In this document: piece by piece, positions 34,401-43,219 of the stretch | Layout: each line of letters begins with the position of its first letter | How positions within the stretch are numbered: position 1 is the stretch's first letter | Source of the DNA: JAFLBI01 sp964616465 | GTDB lineage: Bacteria > Bacteroidota > Bacteroidia > Chitinophagales > Chitinophagaceae | NCBI GenBank assembly: GCA_964616465.1 | Contig: CAZTTO010000011.1 | Location: 1 to 64,000 of the forward strand | Reading direction: 5' to 3' | DNA: 64,000 bases | Made by a program: the position numbers and the translations under genes | Notes under the pieces: generated by a model | What the model saw: only the letters and a program-made list of their open reading frames with translations | Told to the model about the DNA's origin: nothing | The model's database searches: none

Positions 34401-34589
34401 TGCAACTGCTGCACTTCTTCCACCTCTGAAAGGACCAATCAAACGATATTGCAAATCGCCAATAATTGACTTCTCAGCCTGGGTCAAAGCTGTTGGTAAA
34501 GGCTGTGGCGCAGGTGCACTTTTTTTCTGCGCATTAATAGTTGTGAAAGCACATAGCAGTGAGGCTATGCCTAGTATCCATTGTTTCAT
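31449..34589 (-). CDS. Secreted BNR/sortilin-type beta-propeller protein
   Basis: A 1046-residue exported protein (signal peptide about 1-20, ending INAQ). Residues 45-740 are built of propeller blades with repeated Asp-box/BNR motifs such as TTDGGANWKN, SEDGGKTWKN, TTDGGKTWKR, STDGGETWTN and SRDGGKNWEN, the pattern of Vps10/sortilin and glycosyl-hydrolase-like BNR proteins. The last 250 residues hold a beta-sandwich-like part (FTIVRDPNF) and a helical stretch. Usual annotation is glycosyl hydrolase, but no catalytic residues can be assigned. Downstream of and probably co-transcribed with the GH31 gene (70-bp gap). Substrate unknown. Confidence 0.8.
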   Translation of the reverse strand: MKQWILGIASLLCAFTTINAQKKSAPAPQPLPTALTQAEKSIIGDLQYRLIGPFRGGRSAAVAASYQNKNTYFFGATGGGVWKTTDGGANWKNISDGFFGSSIGAVAVAPSDEQIMYVGEGEHTVRGNVSEGLGGMWKSEDGGKTWKNIGLKDGRHIVRIHVHPRNADVVWAAVQGHLFGPNEERGVYKTTDGGKTWKRVLYINNQTGAAELSLDPNQPNVLYAGMWRILRTPYSLESGGEGSGLWKSTDGGETWTNISNNKGFPKGTWGIVGVAVAPSNSDKVYALIEHAQGGLYVSNNAGESWTLVNSDNNIRQRAWYYTKVFVDTKNENVVYCPNVGFMRSRDGGRSFQSIPTPHSDHHDLWIDPKDPNRMIVADDGGAQVSTDGGQSWSTMMNQPTAQVYRVSTDNAFPYRILGGQQDNSAFRIKSRTYGAGITNNDLEVAAGSESGYVVADPLNPDITYGGNYMGMLQRLDHKTGESRLINVYPIDNMGAGAEAAKYRFQWNYPIFFSPHNPKRLYAAGNHLFVTENEGRSWQKISPDLTTDDKSRQKSSGGPITQDNTSVEYYCTIFTATESSVEKDLLWVGSDDGLIHVSRDGGKNWENVTPKNIPQWMMWNTVEVDPHKKGAAYFVGTRYKLNDYTPYIYKTEDYGKTWKLITTGIDPMHFTRVVRADPVRAGLLFAGTEFGMYMSWNDGATWKPFQLNLPVVPITDMTIKDNDLIVATQGRSIYSFDHLHILQQFQENTTSKALHVYQPEPAYRMPMAGRRFRGPGMPIPNAGVNPSNGALFHYWLSKWNDSSSMTITVRDAQKKTIKSFGTKGRDAIEPKNGLNTFEWDMLYPESERVEGLILWNGYVGTPKAAPGKYYATFKMGSDSVEMPFTIVRDPNFSATDADYQEQVSFLLTIREKFTDVMKTIRQIREVRTQLTDLTTRVGKDMPKDLKEQIDAVQKEMTSIEEALHQTKAKSGQDVLNYPIRLDDKIASVYNVVATGNTAPTQQSKEAFAELAGLTDKELSRWNNVVKEKLPQLNQMIREKAVPVIGIK

Positions 34590-34659
34590 ATCCTGTTGTT
34601 TGAGTGCAACAAGATACTAAATGCTGGTGCTTATTTTAAATTTTTGGATGAATGATTAT

Positions 34660-37056
34660 TTATCGCCAACGAATTTCTTGTGTTTGTCCATTGTACTGCA
34701 TCTTCACCTCTAAAACACCTGATTTGGAATTCCATATATAATCTCCATTACCCAGCGAGTTACCTGGCTTCAACTCATTAGCCCCAAGAAATACTTGTCG
34801 AGGTGCTTTTTCAAGTGGAAATTTCCAAATAATCTCCCTTTTGGCTGGCATTCCAGCGTAACGCTTTCCACTTTGATAAAACCTCACTTTATACAAATCA
34901 CCTTGTTGTTGTCCTTCTCCTTTTAAAATGCAAAAAGCACCCGTTGCAATGGATGAATAATTCTGACCATCATCCTCATATAAACTAAAGTTTGATTTTT
35001 GAGCAGAAGGTAAGTGCCAAATAGTGAGTTCATCTCCCTTATAATCATCCGTGTTCTTTATGCTTGTTGTTGTTGTAAAAAAGCTTCCTTCTTTTAAGAG
35101 ATAGGGAATTTGATCCAGGGCTGCTGGAATCTCTGCCCATTCATTGCTTCCATCTATCAATTTTTCTGTTGCAAAATGATACCACTTGCCTTTTGGCAAC
35201 CACAACCTTTGTAAAGTTTGCGACGGCTTTAAAACAGGGGCTACCAACAATGCCTCACCCCACATGTATTGGTCGTTCAATTCAGGACTTCCTGCAAAGG
35301 CATAATGCATAGGACGCATCAAAGGTTTACCCAATTGACTATGCTCATAGGCTAAATGATAATTGTATGGAAGCATTTTATAACGAAGAGAAAATGCTTC
35401 TTTAAGCATGGGTTGATAAGCTTGATCAAAAAATACTGGCTCACTTTCTACACTCATGGTTCCTTCTGGAGTAAGCTCTTCTAAAGCAGAGCCATGCGGA
35501 CGAAAAATGGGTGTGAAAACCGACATCTGTACCCATCTGGTATACAATTCACCATTTTTCTGATTGGTCATAGCAAAACCGCCTGCATCTGCATGTACAT
35601 AAGGCACACCACTCATGCTCATACCCAATAACACTTTTGTTTGAGCTGCCAATCCACTCCAATCGCGGCCAACATCGCCCGTCCAAGGAAAGATACCATA
35701 TCGAGCAGAGCCTGCATAACCAGACCTATTTAAATGAAATAAGCGCTCTTTGGGATAATGCTTTCGATAAAAGTCGAACAGCATTTTATTCCAATAATGC
35801 CCATAAATATTATGCACTTCATCGGCTTTGAATAGGCGATTAAAGCCTAGGTCTTTTAAGTTGTGCATCACATTTGCAGGATGATTTTCTGGTTCTCCTA
35901 AATCGGTCCACCATCCGCGTACCCCTCTCTGCTTTTCCCTGCTATAAAAATTCAACATCCAACTCTGCGCATCTTTTCTGAAAATATCAATCAGCCCTCC
36001 TTTCCCAAAATAAAAATCCTCTAATAAAAATGGCTTGCCCTCTGCATTAACAGCTTGAAAGGGCAAAGACGATTCATACTCCTTCGTTCCTCTAACTAAG
36101 AATGGCTCTAAAATCAAAATGGGCTTTACCTTTTCTTTATTAAAGTACTGCATCATAGCAGTTGGATCAGGCCACTTCTCTTTATTGACCCAATCTAAGT
36201 TGCCCATTGTTCTTTGTACACTATCACCAAACCAAAACAAATCAAAAATCACTCCATCAACACCATAATTTTCTGACTTCATTTTAGCGTACACTTCCTT
36301 CACTTGCGCTTCACTTCTATAACCAAATCGACTCATTAAATTTCCAAAAGCCCAACGCGGCGGCAAATTCTGAAAACCAGTCAGCTCGTGGTATTGACGA
36401 AGAATATCCTGCTGTGATTTTCCGAAAATAAAAACCACATTCAATTCTCCCGATGCGAAATACACTTTCATTTTATTGTGCTGCGACTTTCCAATATCTA
36501 CCCATCCTTTCGAAGGATTATCGAAGAAAATGCCATAGCCCTCCGATGAAATAAAAAATGGCACCCCATAATTTAAATTCTCAGCCCCATCACCGTAAGC
36601 ATAATTGGGTGCATTGTATAAATTGAATGAATGGCCTCTCCTGTTAAGAGGTAGCGCACGCTCACCTCCTCCATATATTTTTTCACCTTCTTTCAAATCT
36701 ATTTCAAATCCAGCTCCTGCAAAAGCGTTGGCTTCTCCAGTAATTCTCACTCGACTATTCACTTCCACACCTTCATTCAAAGGACGGATATGTATACCTT
36801 CTACAAACCAACCACCTTCTTTTCTACTCCATATAACAGGACGAGGATTTTTCAACACTGCATTACTAATAAGCTCATTGGTAACATATCCATTAGGCTG
36901 ATACACCAACTTTACAATTTGTGGCGAATACCATTCCGCAAACCAAGCTTGCGTTCCAGGTACAATTAGTGTGCGCGCATGCTGTGCCCATAAGGTGTAT
37001 GGCAATAAATAACTGCAAATACCTAATACCAATTGAGCCAAACGACTTCTGTTCAT
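34660..37056 (-). CDS. Glycoside hydrolase family 31 (alpha-glucosidase/xylosidase type)
   Basis: A 798-residue exported enzyme (signal peptide about 1-24, ending LWAQ) with a GH31 fold: N-terminal beta-sandwich with YGGGERALPLN (about 130), a (beta/alpha)8 barrel from about 240 (LPPRWAFGNLMSRFGYRSEAQV), the probable nucleophile Asp in GWWTDLGEPENH near 385, and the probable acid/base Asp in IFPWTGDVGRDWSGL near 460. C-terminal beta domains carry WGEALLVAPVL and WLPKGKWY. It should release alpha-linked glucose or xylose from oligosaccharides. It diverges from adenine deaminase. Confidence 0.9.
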   Translation of the reverse strand: MNRSRLAQLVLGICSYLLPYTLWAQHARTLIVPGTQAWFAEWYSPQIVKLVYQPNGYVTNELISNAVLKNPRPVIWSRKEGGWFVEGIHIRPLNEGVEVNSRVRITGEANAFAGAGFEIDLKEGEKIYGGGERALPLNRRGHSFNLYNAPNYAYGDGAENLNYGVPFFISSEGYGIFFDNPSKGWVDIGKSQHNKMKVYFASGELNVVFIFGKSQQDILRQYHELTGFQNLPPRWAFGNLMSRFGYRSEAQVKEVYAKMKSENYGVDGVIFDLFWFGDSVQRTMGNLDWVNKEKWPDPTAMMQYFNKEKVKPILILEPFLVRGTKEYESSLPFQAVNAEGKPFLLEDFYFGKGGLIDIFRKDAQSWMLNFYSREKQRGVRGWWTDLGEPENHPANVMHNLKDLGFNRLFKADEVHNIYGHYWNKMLFDFYRKHYPKERLFHLNRSGYAGSARYGIFPWTGDVGRDWSGLAAQTKVLLGMSMSGVPYVHADAGGFAMTNQKNGELYTRWVQMSVFTPIFRPHGSALEELTPEGTMSVESEPVFFDQAYQPMLKEAFSLRYKMLPYNYHLAYEHSQLGKPLMRPMHYAFAGSPELNDQYMWGEALLVAPVLKPSQTLQRLWLPKGKWYHFATEKLIDGSNEWAEIPAALDQIPYLLKEGSFFTTTTSIKNTDDYKGDELTIWHLPSAQKSNFSLYEDDGQNYSSIATGAFCILKGEGQQQGDLYKVRFYQSGKRYAGMPAKREIIWKFPLEKAPRQVFLGANELKPGNSLGNGDYIWNSKSGVLEVKMQYNGQTQEIRWR

Positions 37057-37091
37057 AAATTCGTCTTATGTTTATACTTTAAAGATACACC

Positions 37092-38750
37092 ATGCACCCA
37101 GAAACCAACACCACGAGTTTTACAATACATGCGAATTGGGTTGATATTCAAGAAAAAAGAATTGTAGAAGCTAAGTTATTTGTTGCTAACAAAAAAATTG
37201 ATCGAATTGAAGTGCTTGGCAATTCACCTAATGAAGATTTAGAATTTTTAATGCCCGGATTCACAGATAGTCATGTGCATATTGAAAGCAGCATGTTAAT
37301 CCCAAGTGAATTCGCTCGATTAGCTGCAGTGCATGGAACTGTTTCCACTATTAGTGACCCACATGAAATAGCCAATGTCTGTGGCGTTGAAGGTGTATTG
37401 TTCATGATCGAAAATGGACAGAAAGTTCCTTTCAAATTCAACTTTGGTGCTCCTAGTTGCGTACCTGCAACTAGTTTTGAAACAGCAGGGGCAGAAGTAA
37501 ATGTGGAAGAAGTTGCCGAACTTTTGGCTAGGCCAGACATTCGATACCTCAGTGAAATGATGAACTTTCCAGGTGTGCTATTTAATGACTCAGAAGTCAT
37601 GAACAAAATAGCTGCTGCCAAAGCTTTGGGTAAGCCAATTGATGGGCATGCACCAGGACTAAGAGGCGATGATGTTGTAAAATATATTGCTGCGGGTATT
37701 AGCACCGACCACGAATGTTTTACAAAAGAAGAAGCTCTGGAAAAGTTGCAGCATGGTATGAAAATTTTGATCAGAGAAGGAAGTGCAGCCAAAAATTTTG
37801 AAGCGCTGATTGATTTGATGCATGATTACCCCAACCACATGATGTTTTGCAGCGATGACAAACACCCAGATAGTTTGGTAGAAGGACATATCAACCAACT
37901 CTGTGCGAGAGCTGTTGCAAAAGGCATTCCACTCTTTCATGTGCTGCAAGCTGCTTGTATAAATCCAGTGGTTCATTACAAAACCGAAGTAGGGCTCCTA
38001 CAGCCCGGAGATGCTGCTGATTTTATTTTGGTGAAGAATCTCGAGTCCTTTGAGGTAAGTAAAACGTATATCAATGGTGAGCTTGTTGCAGCTGATGGAA
38101 AGAGTTTTATAGAATCTGTTAGCAGTACTCTAATCAATCGTTTTTCTTGCAACGAAATCACAGAAGCCGACTTAAAAGTTGAACTAGATTCTTATCCATC
38201 TGAAGACTCCTTTATTCCCGTAATTGAAGCATTAGATGGTCAACTCATTACCAATAAACTACTTGTTACAGGTAAACTCCACCACATTGAATGGGTGAGT
38301 GATGTGGAACACGATATTCTAAAAATAGTTGTGGTGAATAGATACAACAGCGCACCCGTTGCAAAAGCTTTTGTAAAAGGATTTGGATTAAAAGAGGGAG
38401 CCATTGCATCATCCGTTGCACACGACAGTCATAATATTGTAGCTGTTGGAACTGACGATCACAGTTTAATGCGTGCCATTAACTTGGTGATTGCAGCGGA
38501 AGGTGGTGTAAGTTGTGTAGGCGGACAGCATGAGCATATTTTGCCTTTACCAGTAGCTGGCTTGATGAGTGCAAAAGATGGATACAAAGTTGCAGAAGCA
38601 TATACCAATATTGATGAAGCTGCCAAGCTCTTAGGAAGTTCTTTAGCCGCTCCATTTATGACCTTGAGCTTTATGGCATTACTGGTTATCCCTCATTTAA
38701 AGTTGAGTGATAAAGGATTATTTGATGGAGACAATTTTTGTTTTGTATAA
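37092..38750 (+). CDS. ade: Adenine deaminase
   Basis: A 552-residue amidohydrolase that converts adenine to hypoxanthine and ammonia in purine salvage. LMPGFTDSHVHIESSML (about 54-70) holds the metal HxH and the ESSM block specific to adenine deaminase; DPHEIANVCG, DGHAPGLRGDD and FCSDDKHPDSLVEGHIN give further ligands. The C-terminal half ends with VGGQHEHILPLPVAGLMS, also specific to the family. The region between it and the divergent GH31 gene has TATACTTTAAAGATAC, with -7-like boxes on both strands. Full length. Confidence 0.94.
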   Translation: MHPETNTTSFTIHANWVDIQEKRIVEAKLFVANKKIDRIEVLGNSPNEDLEFLMPGFTDSHVHIESSMLIPSEFARLAAVHGTVSTISDPHEIANVCGVEGVLFMIENGQKVPFKFNFGAPSCVPATSFETAGAEVNVEEVAELLARPDIRYLSEMMNFPGVLFNDSEVMNKIAAAKALGKPIDGHAPGLRGDDVVKYIAAGISTDHECFTKEEALEKLQHGMKILIREGSAAKNFEALIDLMHDYPNHMMFCSDDKHPDSLVEGHINQLCARAVAKGIPLFHVLQAACINPVVHYKTEVGLLQPGDAADFILVKNLESFEVSKTYINGELVAADGKSFIESVSSTLINRFSCNEITEADLKVELDSYPSEDSFIPVIEALDGQLITNKLLVTGKLHHIEWVSDVEHDILKIVVVNRYNSAPVAKAFVKGFGLKEGAIASSVAHDSHNIVAVGTDDHSLMRAINLVIAAEGGVSCVGGQHEHILPLPVAGLMSAKDGYKVAEAYTNIDEAAKLLGSSLAAPFMTLSFMALLVIPHLKLSDKGLFDGDNFCFV

Positions 38751-38755
38751 ACAAT

Positions 38756-39844
38756 TTAAGCATCCTGTCCAATCCAAACAGCACCACCAATAGCACTTCT
38801 TTGCGCGCCTGTTACAGAGGATAAAGTTGTATTTTCTTCCCTCCATCGCAACACCCCAAGCAAAGCCATAACTATTGCCTCTTTGTAATTGATGAGTTCT
38901 GCATCAGGCACTTGAACAGTTACATGCAATTCATTCAATAAGTCCTGCATTCTCTGTATTAAAAAAGTATTATGCGCTCCACCACCAGTTACAAGCAATT
39001 GAGAAGACTCATTGTTTACAAAAGGTTGTAACGACAAAAACACCTGCTTTGCAATATGCTCAACATAAGTCCTGAGCTGGTCCTCTACTGACAAATTATA
39101 CTCTCTCAAAATTGGAAGAACAACATCCGTCCCCATTTGATTCGCCAATGACTTAGGTGGCGGTTGTTGATAGTAGGGTAGTTCATTCAACCTATTCAAC
39201 AAAGGCAGATGGACTTGTCCACTTGAAGCCATCATACCACCGTCATCCATTAATTTACCAAGAGGTTCAACCAAGGCATTCAACACACGATTTGCGGGAC
39301 AAACATCGAAGGCTACATACGTATTGGACTGCTGAATACTGATGTTTGCTATACCACCAATATTTAAAAAATAAGGAGTTTGAGGGAATAAGCTTTTTTC
39401 TCCAACTGGTACAATAGGCGCACCTTGTCCGCCTAAAGCCACATCTAATTGTCGCAGTTCATTCACCACATTGATACCTGTAACTGCTGCAATACTTGCT
39501 CCACAGCCAAATTGCGAGGTAAAACCATTCGCTGGTTCATGAAAAGTGGTATGTCCATGTGAAGCAATCAATTGAACCTGATGTTCTATACCATATTTTT
39601 CAATAAATGTATTCACCATTTCTCCCAATAAACGCCCATAATGAGCGTGTAGGTATTGATAATCACGGGCATTCAATTCAGTAGCATGCTTCAATGATTG
39701 GGTCCAATCTTGTGAATACGACATACATTCGGCTGCTTTTACCTCATAAGTCCATTGACCTGCTATTTCATTGAATTCTACGAAAGCAATATCCAGTCCA
39801 TCCAGACTACTTCCACTCATCAAACCAATTGCACGATAAATCAT
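38756..39844 (-). CDS. anmK: Anhydro-N-acetylmuramic acid kinase
   Basis: A 362-residue kinase that opens and phosphorylates 1,6-anhydroMurNAc, recycling cell-wall turnover sugar. AIGLMSGSSLDGLDIAFVEF (6-25) is the ATP-binding N-terminal block; ASHGHTTFHEP, LNIGGIANISI, FDVCPANRVLNAL and LVTGGGAHNTFLI are family motifs. It ends 5 bp from the convergent adenine deaminase. No other recycling gene (murQ, nagK) is next to it. Confidence 0.94.
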   Translation of the reverse strand: MIYRAIGLMSGSSLDGLDIAFVEFNEIAGQWTYEVKAAECMSYSQDWTQSLKHATELNARDYQYLHAHYGRLLGEMVNTFIEKYGIEHQVQLIASHGHTTFHEPANGFTSQFGCGASIAAVTGINVVNELRQLDVALGGQGAPIVPVGEKSLFPQTPYFLNIGGIANISIQQSNTYVAFDVCPANRVLNALVEPLGKLMDDGGMMASSGQVHLPLLNRLNELPYYQQPPPKSLANQMGTDVVLPILREYNLSVEDQLRTYVEHIAKQVFLSLQPFVNNESSQLLVTGGGAHNTFLIQRMQDLLNELHVTVQVPDAELINYKEAIVMALLGVLRWREENTTLSSVTGAQRSAIGGAVWIGQDA

Positions 39845-39878
39845 AAAAGAATATTGAAAATATTTGGGGTGAAGGGTT

Positions 39879-39886
39879 TAGTTTTG
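39879..39886 (+). promoter_or_regulatory. Putative -7 box before upp
   Basis: TAGTTTTG matches TAnnTTTG and lies 30 nt before the upp ATG, giving a conventional short leader. Confidence 0.45.
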
Positions 39887-39916
39887 GGGCCAAATCTAAT
39901 GTAAACCGCAGTTTTT

Positions 39917-40570
39917 ATGGTAGTAAATTTGAGCGAACAACACAGCCTCGTGAGCAATTGGGTAGCAGAATTACGGGATGTGCAAGTACAAAACGACCGG
40001 ATGCGGTTTCGTAGAAACCTTGAGCGCATTGCAGAAGTAGCAGCATTTGAAATAAGTAAACAACTCCCTTGGGAAGAAAAGGAAGTGCAAACCCCACTTG
40101 GTATTCACAATGCCAAAATGCTGAAAGAACAGCCTGTTTTAGCAACCATTCTTAGGGCAGGACTTCCCATGCACCAAGGACTTTTAAATTATTTTGATAA
40201 AGCCGATAATGCTTTTGTTTCGGCTTATAGAAAGCACCACCGCGATGGCAGCTTTGAAATTAGTTTAGAATATTTAAGCTGTCCGCCTCTTGAAAACAGA
40301 ATCATTATATTGTCAGACCCTATGATTGCTACTGGTGCTTCTTTGGTAAAAACCATAGATGCTATGCAAGAAGAGGGAAAAGCATCTGCTATCCATATTG
40401 TTTGCGCTATTGGATGTACTGTTGGAATAGAATATGTAGAGCGACATACACATGGTAAAGTACAAATTTGGTGTGGAGATATAGATGATGAGCTAACTGC
40501 AAAGGGTTACATTGTACCAGGACTGGGCGATGCAGGTGATTTAGCGTTCGGAAGTAAATCTCAAGCATAA
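39917..40570 (+). CDS. upp: Uracil phosphoribosyltransferase
   Basis: A 217-residue salvage enzyme that joins uracil and PRPP to make UMP. LSEQHSLVSNWVAELRD and the early R..L..IAEVAAFEISKQLPW segments match UPRTase; ILRAGLPMHQGLLNYF is the PRPP loop; ILSDPMIATGASLVKTIDAM (about 132-151) is the phosphoribosyl-binding motif; and YIVPGLGDAGDLAFG near the C-terminus binds uracil. Full length. Followed by a PorP-like gene with its own -7 box. Confidence 0.94.
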   Translation: MVVNLSEQHSLVSNWVAELRDVQVQNDRMRFRRNLERIAEVAAFEISKQLPWEEKEVQTPLGIHNAKMLKEQPVLATILRAGLPMHQGLLNYFDKADNAFVSAYRKHHRDGSFEISLEYLSCPPLENRIIILSDPMIATGASLVKTIDAMQEEGKASAIHIVCAIGCTVGIEYVERHTHGKVQIWCGDIDDELTAKGYIVPGLGDAGDLAFGSKSQA

Positions 40571-40613
40571 CTTCATTCAACCTTTTTCACGTTTTATTGT
40601 CATTTCTTTCCGA

Positions 40614-40621
40614 TACTTTTA
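40614..40621 (+). promoter_or_regulatory. Start-proximal -7 box, PorP-like gene
   Basis: TACTTTTA (one mismatch from TAnnTTTG), 8 nt before ATG 40630. It supports that ATG over the open TTG start at 40597. Confidence 0.4.
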
Positions 40622-40629
40622 GGATTCGG

Positions 40630-41637
40630 ATGAAGCGCATTTTATTCATACTAAGCATATTAGTTTGTGGGACAGCGGTTACTGCGCAGGATCCTAATTT
40701 TTCTCAATTTTTTGCTTCTCCACTTACCCTTAACCCTGCTTTCACAGGAAAATTTGATGGCAAATACCGATTTGCAGCCAACTATAGAAACCAATGGCCA
40801 ACCATTAATCAGGCTTTTACAACTGTAACTGCTTCTTTAGATTGGAAGCTCATGCAAGATTATTTATCTAGGAAAGAAAACTCTTGGGGTGTTGGCGTTG
40901 CTGGCATGAATGACCAAAGTGCAGCTGGAGCGGTTCGATTTAGTTATGGGTCTTTAGCAACAGCATATCATATCCAAATGGATGAAGACGGGAGACACCA
41001 ACTGAGTGCTGGTTTTCAAGCCGGATATGCCAATATGATGATCAATACAAGCTTGCTTAGGTTTGAAGACCAATTGACTTCATTAGGTTTTACAGGAAAC
41101 ACCAGCGAACTTTTTAATACAGGCAACTTACAGGGGCGCTACTGGGATGTGAATGCGGGGCTCTTGTACAGCGGCAGCAGTAACGACCAACATCAATACT
41201 ATTTAGGATTTAGTTTATACCATGTAAATCGACCTCAACAGTCCTTTTTAGGAAATGATTTTAGATTGCAACCTCGATTTACTTTACATGGGGGTGGCTA
41301 TATAGATGTGGGCTGGAATTCAACTTTATACCTTAGTGCTTTACAAACTTATCATGCCAATGCCGTTCAAACCATGCTGGGTGGTGCATTTCAGCTGAAA
41401 TCGAATCCAAACGATGACAGAGCAGCCAGCTTGTACGCAGGAGCTTGGCTTAGGCTCAAAGACGCTGTTATCCCTTATGCAGCCTTTGAAATTAATAACA
41501 TGAGAATTGGCATTTCTTATGATGTAAATACATCTTCTCTTAGGCCGGCTAGCTTAGCACGAGGCGGATTAGAACTCAGTCTAATTTATATTTTCAGACC
41601 TGAACCTGAGCGTGGAATTATCTGTCCAAAATTCTAG
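40630..41637 (+). CDS. PorP/SprF family outer-membrane protein (type IX secretion)
   Basis: A 335-residue exported protein with a signal peptide ending VTAQ (about 1-20). DPNFSQFFASPLTLNPAFTGKFDGKYRFAANYRNQWP (about 21-57) is the PorP/SprF signature, followed by beta-barrel-like alternating strands to the end. Family members work at the outer membrane with the type IX secretion system, often serving a particular adhesin or cargo. It is not next to porK/L/M/N, so this is likely one of the extra PorP copies these bacteria carry. Possible clients are the two giant secreted proteins at the right end, but distance makes that speculative. Confidence 0.88.
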   Translation: MKRILFILSILVCGTAVTAQDPNFSQFFASPLTLNPAFTGKFDGKYRFAANYRNQWPTINQAFTTVTASLDWKLMQDYLSRKENSWGVGVAGMNDQSAAGAVRFSYGSLATAYHIQMDEDGRHQLSAGFQAGYANMMINTSLLRFEDQLTSLGFTGNTSELFNTGNLQGRYWDVNAGLLYSGSSNDQHQYYLGFSLYHVNRPQQSFLGNDFRLQPRFTLHGGGYIDVGWNSTLYLSALQTYHANAVQTMLGGAFQLKSNPNDDRAASLYAGAWLRLKDAVIPYAAFEINNMRIGISYDVNTSSLRPASLARGGLELSLIYIFRPEPERGIICPKF

Positions 41638-41736
41638 TCTATTCGAACTTGATCAAGTTTACAGGTTGTTGGTTTTGAAAGAGATGCGCCTAAAAGCATA
41701 GAATCAGTTATTTTAGCAACCCTAAACAGCTTATAA

Positions 41737-42519
41737 GTGCTCAAAGAAATCATACTTGCCATACAAGCATACATTAAAGCCCATGAATTTATAAGGGCCA
41801 ACAAACTATGGAAATGGATTATTATTCCGGGTATACTTTATATGACTATGTTTATGGTGAGCATGTATTATTTTGGTAAAACAGCCAACGCTTTTAATGA
41901 GTGGCTGAGCCTAAAAACCGGATTGAAAGCTTGGCTGGATACAACCAATACAGGGTGGATTGGCTTTTTATTCACGCTGGGTGGCCTCTTTCTTTGGTTG
42001 GTACAAATGATGCTCTATTTTTCTTTGTTTAAATATTTATGGCTCATTATTGGTTCCCCTGTATTCGCTTATTTGAGTGAAAAAACTGCTTCCATTATGG
42101 AAGGCCGAGATTATCCTTTTAGCTTAACACAATTACTAAAAGACATGATTCGAGGCATTCGCCTGGCTGCAAGAAATGCATTGTGGCAAACTGTTTATTT
42201 AATCTCACTTTTGATTGTTAGCCTAATACCGATAGTTGGTTGGCTAACGCCAGCATTGGTAGTCTTAATTGAATGTTATTATTATGGTTTTTCCATGCTC
42301 GACTACAGCATGGAGCGACATAAAAAATCTGCTGGAGAAAGTATTGCTTATGTAAGTGCACACAAGGGATTAGCAATAGGCAACGGTATTATTTTCTATT
42401 TCATGCATCTGATTCCATTTATTGGATGGGTATTTGCACCAGCTTATGCAGTTGTTGCAGCCACGCTTAGCTTATACCCACTTAATCAAAAACAACAACC
42501 TACTTATGTCAACAGGTGA
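41737..42519 (+). CDS. EI24/CysZ-type membrane protein
   Basis: A 260-residue inner-membrane protein with about four or five helices. FKYLWLIIGSPVFAYLSEKTASIMEGRDYPFSLTQLLKDMIRGIRLAARN is the EI24/CysZ domain. CysZ imports sulfate in E. coli, but most Bacteroidota members are unstudied, and no sulfate genes lie nearby. Translation begins at GTG (MLKEIILAIQAYIKAHEFI). Its last 14 bp overlap the RsmI-like gene, so the two are made together. Confidence 0.8.
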   Translation: MLKEIILAIQAYIKAHEFIRANKLWKWIIIPGILYMTMFMVSMYYFGKTANAFNEWLSLKTGLKAWLDTTNTGWIGFLFTLGGLFLWLVQMMLYFSLFKYLWLIIGSPVFAYLSEKTASIMEGRDYPFSLTQLLKDMIRGIRLAARNALWQTVYLISLLIVSLIPIVGWLTPALVVLIECYYYGFSMLDYSMERHKKSAGESIAYVSAHKGLAIGNGIIFYFMHLIPFIGWVFAPAYAVVAATLSLYPLNQKQQPTYVNR

Positions 42520-43219
42520 GGTTTGGTTGATTCCCTCTTTACTAGCAGAAGATGCTACTGAATGTATTCCTGCCTACATTCTCCCAAGAGTCTTGCAATG
42601 TCAAGTGTTGTTTGTTGAAAATGAAAGAACAGCCCGAAGGTTTTTAAAGAAGCTTTCTAGAGAAATTGTCATCGACAATTTTGAATGGCATACCATTCAC
42701 AAAACAGAACCTACGGTTATAAAAAGTTTTCAGGATGCGCTGAAGCAAGGCAAACATGTGGGTATCATTAGTGAAGCTGGCTGTCCGGGCGTAGCGGATC
42801 CAGGACAAATATTAGTTGCCGCTGCGCAAGATATTGGTGCCAAAGTAAATCCATTGGTTGGACCGAATTCAATTTTATTGGCATTAATGGCGAGTGGTCT
42901 CAACGGACAACAATTTAGGTTTCATGGTTACTTACCCATAGATCAGTTTGAAAGAAAAAATAAGATCAAGCAATTAGAACAAGAAAGCATTCAGCAGAAC
43001 ACTACACAAATTTTTATTGAAACGCCTTATCGAAATAACCAACTCTTGCAAGATTTGGTACAACAACTTTCACCCAACACGCGTATATGTGTTGCTGTGA
43101 ATTTAACACACCCAACAGAAGAAATCATCTTAACAAAATCGGCGAAGGATTGGAAAAAAGAAAAAGCCGATTTCCATAAGAAACCGGCTATATTTTTAAT
43201 GGGTGTTCAACTTACTTAG
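42506..43219 (+). CDS. RsmI-like SAM-dependent methyltransferase
   Basis: A 237-residue tetrapyrrole-methylase-fold protein related to RsmI, the 16S rRNA C1402 ribose methyltransferase. ISEAGCPGVADPGQILVAAA (about 87-106) corresponds to the RsmI SDAGTPxISDPG SAM loop, PLVGPNSILLALMASGLNGQQFRFHGYLP to the GPSA block, and QIFIETPYRNNQLL to the next strand. It is about 40-50 residues shorter than E. coli RsmI and lacks its C-terminal domain. It may be a paralogue with another RNA target. The open frame runs back to 42422; the ATG at 42506 fits. Tail-to-tail overlap of 8 bp with the next gene. Confidence 0.82.
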   Translation: MSTGEVWLIPSLLAEDATECIPAYILPRVLQCQVLFVENERTARRFLKKLSREIVIDNFEWHTIHKTEPTVIKSFQDALKQGKHVGIISEAGCPGVADPGQILVAAAQDIGAKVNPLVGPNSILLALMASGLNGQQFRFHGYLPIDQFERKNKIKQLEQESIQQNTTQIFIETPYRNNQLLQDLVQQLSPNTRICVAVNLTHPTEEIILTKSAKDWKKEKADFHKKPAIFLMGVQLT

